Source: Peptococcaceae bacterium (lineage in GTDB: Bacteria > Bacillota > Desulfitobacteriia > Desulfitobacteriales > Syntrophobotulaceae). From it: DNA of 47,098 nucleotides. Below, piece by piece: positions 40,254 through 47,098 of this stretch (within the stretch, counting starts at the first letter, position 1; the number at the start of each line of letters is the position of its first letter). The translations under genes were made by a program, and so were the position numbers. The notes under the pieces are model-generated. The model had not been told where the DNA came from. It did not search any database and saw only the letters and a program-made list of their open reading frames with translations. The DNA lies in contig WRJI01000011.1 of the NCBI GenBank assembly GCA_009778595.1, forward strand, positions 1 through 47,098, in the 5' to 3' direction.

Positions 40254-42890
40254 CTACATTTGACTAATTTCACGGCAACAGATATAACAGCCATCAACAA
40301 CAGCTTCTGCCGCGGATATAGCCCTCTCAACAAGCTGTTCTTCACGGACATACCTTATAGCGTTTTCCGGACACGAATGCCTTCCTGCCGGTATCTGATT
40401 GCGATGAGACGGCGGTCTTGGGCAGGTTATCCTGTGCATTTCATGATGCAATCCCCATCTTGGTGATTCATACGCCATCGCGTTAACGACATAAGTGTTA
40501 CCCCTTGCATTGAGATTCGCCCAAACGGTATTGATTCCATCGGAGTAAGTCGCGAAACCCAGTTTCGTCGTCATGAATTCACAATGCGCCTGGGTTTTTT
40601 GTGTGTTATCCCCCAGCATAATATAGATAGCCTCTGAAAAAGCTGTTATCGTGTCGTATACTGTAACGCTACTCCCGCCGACAACATTCACTCCGCCCAA
40701 CGTCCCGGTTGCGTTGGTTACTTCAACCGTGCTGTTGTTCCCTGCAAACACACCATAACCCTGTAAGCCTGTCACATTAAATTCACCGTTTGCCGGATCT
40801 GCCAGTTTGACATGACCGTTTTCAACATGAATCCCATAAGAACGGCTCTCAACACTGAGGTTCTTACCGTTTAAGTCCAGGATGATCGTCTTATTAAGAA
40901 CGTTAATCTCTTTATTCTGGGTAATATGTTTCAGCAGCACTATGGTTCTGGAGCTCCCTTCCGGCACATCACCAATGGCGTCATGAACGGTATTGTAATG
41001 CGCACCGGTTTCCATGATGCAGCAGACCAATAGTGAATCAGGCTCGCCCCCAATTCTAAGGGTTGGATCCCCGAAAAACATACATTTCCATGGCTGATGA
41101 ACTTGCGCGACCGCAACCCAGTTTGGAGCAATCAGAGAACCGGGCAGTCCCTGTTTCTTATAGTAAGTCAGAACCATCCCCTGCCATGCTTCTCCCAAGG
41201 TGTGGCAGCTTGGCAAACACTGAAAGAAGTATTCCAACAGATCCATCATATAACCCTGCATCCCGGTATTTCCGCCGAAATAAGCCACCGCACCGGCATC
41301 CGTACTGACAGTTATATGTGTTCCTAAATCATTGTTTGGATTATACTTGCTTTGAAGACAAGCCGGTTGCGGCGGACTCGAATAGAACACTTCACCCTGT
41401 CCTGTCCCCACATGATCCAACCCATTGATATCCACATATGCACAATATGGCGGAAGCGTCGCAAACGCCGCGGTGCTGCATGCTGCGGCCACCATAATCG
41501 GCAGTTTATCTTCATTGTGAAGATTGGATAAATCGCCTATCCCCCACCAGCTATTTGGTATAGCCAGAGCGCCTGTATCACCATGACCAACATAGCCAAC
41601 CAACCCAATCCCTTTATTAAATGTTTCCGTGATCTTTGCCGCGTTCAAGCTCCCGATATAACCGCATCCTGCCCCGGCGCCGGATGTGGCCAGCATAATA
41701 CAATCATAATCCGGTAAAGAGTCTTTCTGAACCCGGTCAATAATTGTATAAGCATCTACGCGCCAGTCATGGGTTGCCATGAGCAGGGCTCTCTTTGGCC
41801 AAGCCGAATTCCGTGCCCTTATTTCGTAACGAATTACCTTTTGCACAAAACGGTTCACCCCTTCAAGGGTAGAAGCAGGAACCCTTCCCACAGCGACAAC
41901 CGGTGTCAAACTTACTTTATCAATGTTGATTTCCCCGGCATGTGTCTCCCCATACAATTCCCCATAATATCCGTTGTTGTTCCAATCCCAGTTATCAAAG
42001 TCCCCATTCTCTTTATAAAGCGCCGCATAGTAAAGATCGGTGGGACAAAATGCTGTATTACATGCATCCTCGCCGGCACGATCGGTTGTCGTATAACGAA
42101 CCGGGAAAACATCAGAGTCACCAACAAGAAGCACATGGCCTATTGCCCTGTTTTTGTGATAGTCCGCAATACATATTTTTACTTTTTCCGCTTCATCTCT
42201 CCCCAAAAAAATCTCATATATGGCCTCGAGTGATAAAATATGCGTTGTTATCCCTGTTGCTTCTTTATGTTTTTTCAACGGTTCCAAGGCGGCTCTAAAT
42301 TGCGCTGGCGTAATAATCAGCAATGCCTTGGGCGTCGGCGGCGCGACCGTGCTAAGGGATAAGATATGAGCCACATTGACGGAGTTATTGTACACATCGA
42401 GTTCAAACACTATTGTGCAGTTTTGTCCCAATGAATCTGTGCCCGAGCAAGAAAGGCGGAAACTCCCAAGTGGCCGGCCATTTTTCCCGCCAAGCAACCA
42501 ATAGTTGCGGCTAACCCCTTTGATATATCTGCTGTCTTGAGCGATGGCAACATCATCGAAGGTATAGCGGATTTGCCCAATCGTGAATTCCAGCTTCCCA
42601 ATTAAAGCGAAATTCATATTGTCGACCGAATGTGCCGTCTCAGAAAAAGTATTTTTGTTGATAAGGGCTTGTGTATGATGAAACCAAGTTGCGACTGCGG
42701 ATGATTTCTTTCGCCCAATACTAAAAGTGAACTTTCCGTTTTCCAAATAGAACCTTCTTCCAACAAAGATCTTGTTGTACTTGTCTTGTCCCTCGGTTAT
42801 CTTAAAATTTTTGATCTCAAAAGACCCTGCGCTGATTTTCACCCCCTCTATTTTGGAAGTCAAGGCAATAACATTATCATGGTATTTCAT
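40254..42890 (-). CDS. Gingipain-like (peptidase C25, clan CD) protease without signal peptide
   Basis: 878 aa. A very strong ribosome site (GGAGGAGGAG) precedes ATG 42890. Residues 1-180 are a beta-rich N-terminal domain with no export signal. Residues about 185-630 form the C25 caspase-like fold: ALLIITPAQFRAALEPL opening strand, HVLLVGDSD, then VGYVGHGDTG (His436) and IMVAAACSTAAF (Cys471), with family-typical spacing. FFGDPTLRI closes the domain. Residues about 650-790 look like a short beta-helix (NKTIILDLNGKNLSV, VNVVGGSSVTVYD). The tail is rich in Cys and His (DGCYICC). Known gingipains are secreted; the lack of a signal here suggests an internal effector or non-classical export. Confidence 0.87.
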   Translation of the reverse strand: MKYHDNVIALTSKIEGVKISAGSFEIKNFKITEGQDKYNKIFVGRRFYLENGKFTFSIGRKKSSAVATWFHHTQALINKNTFSETAHSVDNMNFALIGKLEFTIGQIRYTFDDVAIAQDSRYIKGVSRNYWLLGGKNGRPLGSFRLSCSGTDSLGQNCTIVFELDVYNNSVNVAHILSLSTVAPPTPKALLIITPAQFRAALEPLKKHKEATGITTHILSLEAIYEIFLGRDEAEKVKICIADYHKNRAIGHVLLVGDSDVFPVRYTTTDRAGEDACNTAFCPTDLYYAALYKENGDFDNWDWNNNGYYGELYGETHAGEINIDKVSLTPVVAVGRVPASTLEGVNRFVQKVIRYEIRARNSAWPKRALLMATHDWRVDAYTIIDRVQKDSLPDYDCIMLATSGAGAGCGYIGSLNAAKITETFNKGIGLVGYVGHGDTGALAIPNSWWGIGDLSNLHNEDKLPIMVAAACSTAAFATLPPYCAYVDINGLDHVGTGQGEVFYSSPPQPACLQSKYNPNNDLGTHITVSTDAGAVAYFGGNTGMQGYMMDLLEYFFQCLPSCHTLGEAWQGMVLTYYKKQGLPGSLIAPNWVAVAQVHQPWKCMFFGDPTLRIGGEPDSLLVCCIMETGAHYNTVHDAIGDVPEGSSRTIVLLKHITQNKEINVLNKTIILDLNGKNLSVESRSYGIHVENGHVKLADPANGEFNVTGLQGYGVFAGNNSTVEVTNATGTLGGVNVVGGSSVTVYDTITAFSEAIYIMLGDNTQKTQAHCEFMTTKLGFATYSDGINTVWANLNARGNTYVVNAMAYESPRWGLHHEMHRITCPRPPSHRNQIPAGRHSCPENAIRYVREEQLVERAISAAEAVVDGCYICCREISQM

Positions 42891-43185
42891 ATGTTCTCCT
42901 CCTCCTCACATAGCCAATGCTTATCTGATTACATTATACACGATCTGTCAATGACACCTGATGCGGGCTCCAAACAGTTTCCAGACGAAAGAATGCCCCG
43001 CCGGGAGGAAACCAGATCCTGTCAGAACTGTCATGATGCCAATACAATATAGAGGCAAAAAAGCCATCAGTGGCTGAGAAAGGATAACCCGCCTACAGTC
43101 ACGGATGAGGCGATTCGCCATATAGCATATTTGCCGCCCGTAGACAGCGGTTACCACCTTATTCTGCCTACCCGCCCATCGGCGT
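42891..43185. other. Intergenic stretch without a supported gene
   Basis: Holds the C25 leader and, on the minus strand, TATAAT (42938-42933) with TTGACA (42951-42946) too close to form one promoter. Short open frames on the plus strand (CQNCH, then ending near 43052, and further RPSASRKKE) look like debris. Nothing else is recognised. Confidence 0.5.
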
Positions 43186-43222
43186 CAAGGAAAAAAGAAA
43201 CGGCGGCCTCGAAAGCCGCCGC
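43186..43222 (-). terminator. Intrinsic terminator of the 139-aa gene
   Basis: Minus strand: GGCGGC (43220-43215), loop, GCCGCC (43207-43202), then GTTTCTTTTTTCC. It lies just after the stop codon at 43229. Confidence 0.82.
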
Positions 43223-43228
43223 CTCAAG

Positions 43229-43648
43229 TCAAATCGTAGCAAAATAGAAGTCATCTAATGAAAAACTGGTTGGATTGACAGCATCTTCGGACGCGTCCCA
43301 TTGAATCTGTGTTAATGTTCTTTTCAGTGCGTCTAGGTCGATAGACCACTCCTTTGTATCATAGTCTTCGACAATACATATTTTGTATTTACAAAATAAT
43401 TTTTGGGGAAGCATATCAGCATAACTTTTGAGAACAAAAAGAATCCCGATTTTTGAGTTCAGCATGCAAACTTTGCCAAATTTTTGATGAATAAACCTGG
43501 CCCATTCTTCCCCTGCTCCATCATCCCAATCTAAGATTAATGTTGCATCAGACCTCTTAATCTCATTTAAGGCATCCGTGAAGTCATCTTGAGTGAGGAA
43601 GATCAATTTGTTTTTTGCTTCAAGCAGAACTTCGAGCAAATCATTCAT
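43229..43648 (-). CDS. Putative immunity protein, 139 aa
   Basis: ATG 43648 preceded by GAGGTGAAAA. Acidic alpha/beta protein (LILDWDDGAGEEW, IQWDASEDAV) without signal or membrane segment; no named family recognised. It lies at the downstream end of the toxin-remnant module A and is closed by a good terminator, which is the usual place of a cognate immunity gene. Its toxin partner appears to be decayed, so it may now protect against neighbours' toxin only. Confidence 0.62.
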   Translation of the reverse strand: MNDLLEVLLEAKNKLIFLTQDDFTDALNEIKRSDATLILDWDDGAGEEWARFIHQKFGKVCMLNSKIGILFVLKSYADMLPQKLFCKYKICIVEDYDTKEWSIDLDALKRTLTQIQWDASEDAVNPTSFSLDDFYFATI

Positions 43649-43762
43649 TTTTCACCTCACCGGGTTCCCAGGGCTACCATGAACGAAATTAGTCTTTGTT
43701 CTCTGCGTCAAACCATAAAGATTTAAAAAGTCATCTCGCTTAGTTACCCGTGGCATCGGTCG

Positions 43763-44091
43763 TTAATGTTTGTAAGATGGCATAGCTCCAGCGTTGCGTG
43801 CTGCATGCTTGTCCGTAATCATCTGCTCAATCTCAAGCGCTCGCCCTCTTGATACGTTCGATTCTACAACAACCGCCTTGTATCTTCCTGGTTGGGGAAC
43901 ATTCATTTCCGATAGCTGTCGATTCGCTCTCGGCGATTGGCCATTCCTTTTGTGCTTGATTCGGGGGGAGCGATTGGCCACTTTGTGAATCTGTTTGCTG
44001 CATGCCCGTAGTATTCGTGAGCCAAGACCGCCCTTATACTATTGGTTTCATAGAAATGCCTATTTTCTCTTCTTAATCCAACCAAGTTCAT
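43763..44091 (-). pseudogene. Toxin-tip remnants, two frames
   Basis: One frame (44091-43903) reads NSIRAVLAHEYYGHAANRFT: a zincin-type HExxH motif as in RHS-linked metallopeptidase tips, then stops. The next frame (about 43990-43763) reads YKAVVVESNVSRGRALEIEQM and ends at 43763. Both resemble toxin C-termini but neither has a start. Frame breaks show decay. The immunity candidate at 43229-43648 follows. Confidence 0.6.
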
Positions 44092-44779
44092 CCCAATTTA
44101 AATCTTTATTAACAAGTTTTGAAACCTCTTTCCCATCGCTAAAAAAACTCAAATAACAATCTTCGGTACCATGGAAAGGTTTAAAACTTGTTAAGACGTG
44201 ACACCTAAATTCAAGTGATATTCTCTTCCCCCAAAAATCAGCAAGTACATGAATATAGTCTGATTCAATAGAATTTAGCGAGGTTACCAAGTCAATCTCA
44301 TATCCTTCGATGAACCCTACGGCCCCATATTGAATCGCGCCGCGTGTGAATGCGCTGAGGCCTGTTCTGGTGACCAATCCTCCTATCATGAGATTGGCTC
44401 CGGGTCCGGTCAAGCCGATAAACGCTCCGGCCACCGCGTCAGCTACAACCATTTTCGCATCTGTTGCGTTACGCCAAACGTCTGACCCGGTGTTTTCCGG
44501 GTTGGAAGCGGTTTCTAAGGCTCTTGTGGTAATACCCATGCCCACCGTTATGGACGAAGTGATCGCCATTATGGTAACCGTTGTCAGGGTTATCCCATAC
44601 GCTGCGGCATAAGCAGCTATACCGAATCCCGTGGCGATGAAGAGTCCGCCAATCGCTCCTGCCCCGAAGGCCAACCCGGCTTCGCGCCAGTCAACTCGGC
44701 TCCAATCCCATCCTCCGCCGGCTGTTGCCTGGGTCACGACATAGGTTCCGCCGACAGCGAGGGAGCTTACCGCTATCAA
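44060..44779 (-). pseudogene. Module A: pre-toxin region fused to an unrelated tail
   Basis: About 240 codons. The first 150 are the Gly/Ala-rich hydrophobic pre-toxin linker (GAGAIGGLFIATGFGIAAYAAA type) and the shared block AKMVVADAVAGAFIGLTGP through GAVGFIEGY. At IEGY the sequence leaves the shared block and continues EIDLVTSLNSIESDYIHV to a Lys-rich end at 44060. That tail (Phe/Trp/Asp/Glu rich, SFFSDGKEVS) looks more like an immunity protein than a toxin. It has only a TTG near 44779 with a GGAG-like site. It is probably an orphan tip lacking the RHS cage. Confidence 0.6.
44301..44506 (-). repeat. Pre-toxin direct repeat, copy A
   Basis: 206 bp aligned without gaps to 45561-45766, with only a few substitutions (for example 44358-44362 region and GGCCACC versus GGCTACC). 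Encodes WRNATDAKMVVADAVAG through AVGFIEGY. Confidence 0.92.
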
Positions 44780-44901
44780 TTCCTACTCCCGAGAAAAACT
44801 GGGAACAAGCTCCCTTGTGAAGTTTTTGATTACCTCTACAATCTCTCTCCTGGAATCTTTGGAATCAATAAAATCACCGCCAATGAGATTGTCCTAACCC
44901 C

Positions 44902-45351
44902 TTATTGATGACTTCCAGCAATTTCTTTATTATACCATGCCATATATCTCATATCGCCACTATCCAGATTAGCAATTAACGACTTTATGAGTTCATGATC
45001 CGATTCTGTCTTTGCAGCTTTTTTTAAAACCGGAAGTAAATAATACAATAACAAGTCATTTTTCCTCTTATCAATTGGCAGGTTTTCTTGGGTGATTTTA
45101 ACAAGAACCCTAACTGACATGAACGAAGCGAAAGCCTCATAGCCTTCCGGATTAGCATAAGGGATATTTTGGAAATAGTACGCTGCCAATCGAATTTGAT
45201 CCGCTCTCTTCCACGATCTATGGGAAATCAGTCGGAACGCCTCACCATATCTGGGATTGTCCAATGGATAAGTTTCTATTATCCAATCTGCTGCTTGGCT
45301 AGATGTCATTTTTCGTAATTCCCGACAAATCAATCTTAGCCTATTATCCAT
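44902..45351 (-). CDS. Putative immunity protein, 149 aa, helical
   Basis: The ATG at 45351 directly abuts the TAA of the toxin remnant B (45354-45352). All-helical, HEAT-like composition with repeats of Leu and Arg (RLICRELRKMTSSQAADWII, LISHRSWKRADQIRLAAYYF). No signal or membrane segment. Position right behind a toxin tip makes immunity the best guess. The 120 bp after its stop (44780-44901) contain only what looks like debris of another small gene. Confidence 0.65.
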   Translation of the reverse strand: MDNRLRLICRELRKMTSSQAADWIIETYPLDNPRYGEAFRLISHRSWKRADQIRLAAYYFQNIPYANPEGYEAFASFMSVRVLVKITQENLPIDKRKNDLLLYYLLPVLKKAAKTESDHELIKSLIANLDSGDMRYMAWYNKEIAGSHQ

Positions 45352-45766
45352 TTATGCAATCCGCCTTTCTGCGGAAGGCACCATGAAGCTATGAAACATC
45401 GGGCCTTCCGCATTATTATATTTGGTGGGAGGTATTGAATCTACCTGGGATTGAAGAGAGAGGGCGGCAAACCGGCTCTACCACTCATGTTGCTGTTGTT
45501 AACGCTTCTGCATGGTCAACCTTCCCTGTCGTCATAGCCTGGGTTATGCCGCTGTAAGCGTATCCTTCGATGAACCCTACGGCCCCATATTGAATCGCGC
45601 CGCGTGTGAATGCGCCGAAGCCTGTTCTGGCGACCAATCCTCCTATCATGAGATTGGCTCCGGGTCCGGTCAAGCCGATAAACGCTCCGGCTACCGCGTC
45701 AGCTACAACCATTTTCGCATCTGTTGCGTTACGCCAAACGTCTGACCCGGTGTTTTCCGGGTTGGA
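45352..45766 (-). pseudogene. Module B: pre-toxin block with a decayed toxin tip
   Basis: The shared block begins abruptly at 45766 and runs in frame through GITQAMTTGKVDHAEALTTAT, where TGA stops it at 45485. A different frame then reads about 41 residues (SRFAALSLQSQVDSIPPTKY, ending MVPSAERRIA) to a TAA touching the immunity ATG. The toxin is therefore reduced to its last residues, linked by a frame break to the pre-toxin DNA. Confidence 0.68.
45489..45766 (-). repeat. Pre-toxin direct repeat, copy B
   Basis: 278 bp. The part 45561-45766 matches copy A; 45489-45617 matches copy C (46970-47098) with about two substitutions. It links the A and C copies into one overlapping homologous block. 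Confidence 0.93.
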
Positions 45767-45908
45767 CTAGGGATATCGGTTAAGGGTCTGGGGGGCTTGT
45801 TTGATGCCCGGAATGACCTTGATCCATCCCATTATTCCACATCTAACAATGCAACCTTCCTTAGCACTCCTTCCTATTCCGAAGTAATCTGCACTAAATA
45901 ATGGATCA

Positions 45909-46367
45909 TCATTGCTCTACCCAAATAGCATGCCTCGATAGTATACTACCACAAACGGGACATCCCAAACGAGGAAGTGAGCAAGCTTGCCGAAGCACAT
46001 CAAATCTAGATGGTACGCCAAAGTAAAGGCTCGGCTCGGTCGGGTTCGCTATTGCTCCTCTCCATCCGCACTCAGAACATTTTGGATATTCAATATGCAC
46101 ACGTTGCCAATTTCCATTAAGTTTAAAAAGCGCCATAGGAAGCCAAATTTTATTTTGATATTGAGATAAACCCAACACAAACACTTTTCTATTCTTTTGA
46201 ATAAAATTACTCAGCGCCGTCAATAGATCCAGTGTTTCAGGCACATATAACGGTAATCCTAGAAAATCTGGGTCACCCAACATCCCGTCCAAGGTCTCCT
46301 CAGAAGGAATAATAAAGGGTTCATTATTTACAAGTATTTCCTTGTAATGAGGTGTAGATTTATTCAT
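45909..46367 (-). CDS. Putative immunity protein with zinc ribbon, 152 aa
   Basis: Starts at ATG 46367, 7 bp after the toxin stop (46375), with AGGGG upstream. The N-terminal 90 residues are alpha/beta. The C-terminal part holds CSECGWRG and CPVCGS, a four-Cys zinc ribbon. The adjacency to the ADP-ribosyltransferase-like tip makes it the likely cognate immunity protein. The region 45767-45908 after it has no recognised gene. Confidence 0.7.
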   Translation of the reverse strand: MNKSTPHYKEILVNNEPFIIPSEETLDGMLGDPDFLGLPLYVPETLDLLTALSNFIQKNRKVFVLGLSQYQNKIWLPMALFKLNGNWQRVHIEYPKCSECGWRGAIANPTEPSLYFGVPSRFDVLRQACSLPRLGCPVCGSILSRHAIWVEQ

Positions 46368-46374
46368 ATTACCC

Positions 46375-47098
46375 CTACCGCATTTGTGAAGGACTTAGAA
46401 GATTTGTCCCATACCTCAATAACATCTCACTCTCAGTTGCACCTGGCAGCGTTTGAGGTATTAGTTGTGAGCGAGGAACCAAACCAGAATATATCGTCCC
46501 TCCTTCTCCAGCAAATTGCCTTGCTATTTTGGGGTCAGTTGTTACAGATATAAGCGTTCTATCCATTCCATATCTTGCTGATAACTCTCCACCAAGCCTG
46601 GCATGTTCTTGAACATACTTGGTTTCGTTACCCATGACACGTATCCACTTATTATGCGTTGATCTCGATGCAGCATACGATAAATCAATATTTCTTGTTC
46701 CAAAAACATAGGCTTCTTGCCCAGCGTCACTTAGCAAATGACCAGTTTCTTTGTAAATCCAATTCTCCTTAACCCTACTGGTGCCACGATAAACCATAAC
46801 AAAATCTTCCCCAGGTCCCCGTGATGCCCGAACATTCACCTTCCGCAGATTCTTGAGGCTCTCTGTGCTCCCGGCATACCTGATCTTATTCACATTGGCC
46901 ACGGCACTGGTCTTAACCACGTTCTTGCTGATGAACCCGCCGGGTATCCCGGCAAACAGCATCGATACCGTTGCTGTTGTTAACGCTTCCGCATGGTCAA
47001 CCTTCCCTGTCGTCATAGCCTGGGTTATGCCGCTGTAAGCGTATCCTTCGATGAACCCTACGGCTCCATATTGAATCGCGCCGCGTGTGAATGCGCCG
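46375..47098 (-). CDS. Module C: RHS-type toxin tip, ADP-ribosyltransferase-like (5' end outside window)
   Basis: The frame is open from the right edge: the pre-toxin block (GAFTRGAIQYGAVGFIEGY), the segment TTATVSMLFAGIPGGFISKN, then a tip of about 150 residues. The tip has FVMVYRGTSR (first motif Arg), LISVTTDPKIARQFA (Ser/Thr motif) and ATESEMLLRYGT (Glu motif). This is the R-S/T-E order of the ADP-ribosyltransferase toxins, with plausible spacing. It would transfer ADP-ribose from NAD+ to a target in the recipient cell. The rest of the gene, probably the RHS cage, lies beyond 47098. It is the only intact-looking tip of the array. Confidence 0.68.
   Translation of the reverse strand, partial: GAFTRGAIQYGAVGFIEGYAYSGITQAMTTGKVDHAEALTTATVSMLFAGIPGGFISKNVVKTSAVANVNKIRYAGSTESLKNLRKVNVRASRGPGEDFVMVYRGTSRVKENWIYKETGHLLSDAGQEAYVFGTRNIDLSYAASRSTHNKWIRVMGNETKYVQEHARLGGELSARYGMDRTLISVTTDPKIARQFAGEGGTIYSGLVPRSQLIPQTLPGATESEMLLRYGTNLLSPSQMR
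46970..47098 (-). repeat. Pre-toxin direct repeat, copy C (runs off the window)
   Basis: 129 bp nearly identical to 45489-45617. At its inner edge (46970) the sequence continues into the ISMLFAGIPGG coding part instead of copy B's stop. Confidence 0.92.

Noticed and set aside
43015-43052. CxxCH haem-binding motif (CQNCH)
   Set aside because: It occurs in a short frame without a start, signal peptide or further cytochrome features.

Overview
The window looks like a Gram-positive, endospore-type Firmicute, most likely a clostridial relative (Peptococcaceae-like). This rests on a spore-lysin-like GH18/SH3 hydrolase, a class B sortase, strong AGGAGG-type ribosome sites, RqcH, the XRE / ImmA / Y-family polymerase / YolD / SRAP cassette, and a Sec-type WapA-like RHS protein instead of a Gram-negative one. 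The species cannot be named from the sequence alone.

Layout. 1-600: end of murA, then tRNA-Gly with its own promoter and terminator. 700-2030: three unrecognised minus-strand genes. 2030-3910: non-coding repeats and a decayed IS630-type element. 3970-7000: a collapsed RHS/YD-repeat gene whose surviving tip carries a caspase-like (clan CD) domain, followed by a likely immunity gene. 7138-15114: a surface group, namely a glycine-rich protein fused to sortase B, a GH18 hydrolase with SH3 domains, and a giant Sel1-repeat protein with two 18-bp-unit internal tracts. 15630-17563: a phasin-like/ABC1-kinase pair. 17580-19385: a fusion of a CapA-type phosphoesterase and a VanX-type dipeptidase. 19529-22778: a five-gene DNA-damage/mutagenesis cassette. 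23056-25847: an ABC exporter, a lepA relic and an AbrB/PIN pair with a broken toxin. 25798-30121: an M14 carboxypeptidase and a Ca2+-type P-ATPase. 30495-35037: a three-gene two-component operon. 35366-36552: HAD and NUDIX genes. 36860-39987: rqcH, pyrE and a small unknown gene. 40058-40239: a complete orphan small-RNA unit. 40254-42890: a gingipain-like (C25) protease with no signal peptide. 43229-47098: a minus-strand array of toxin-tip/immunity modules that share near-identical pre-toxin DNA; the array runs off the right edge.

Themes. First, interbacterial conflict: RHS tips and immunity genes occur at both ends, in various stages of decay. The 206-bp repeated pre-toxin blocks give an obvious route for tip exchange by homologous recombination. 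Second, cell-wall metabolism: MurA, sortase, GH18, VanX-like and M14 enzymes. Third, a dispersed intergenic repeat occurs five times. It has heptamer runs (GAATACT) next to a hairpin whose stem varies with base-pairing kept. The strongest candidates for something undescribed are this repeat family, the 146-nt RNA at 40094-40239, the caspase-like RHS tip, and the cytosolic-looking C25 protease.
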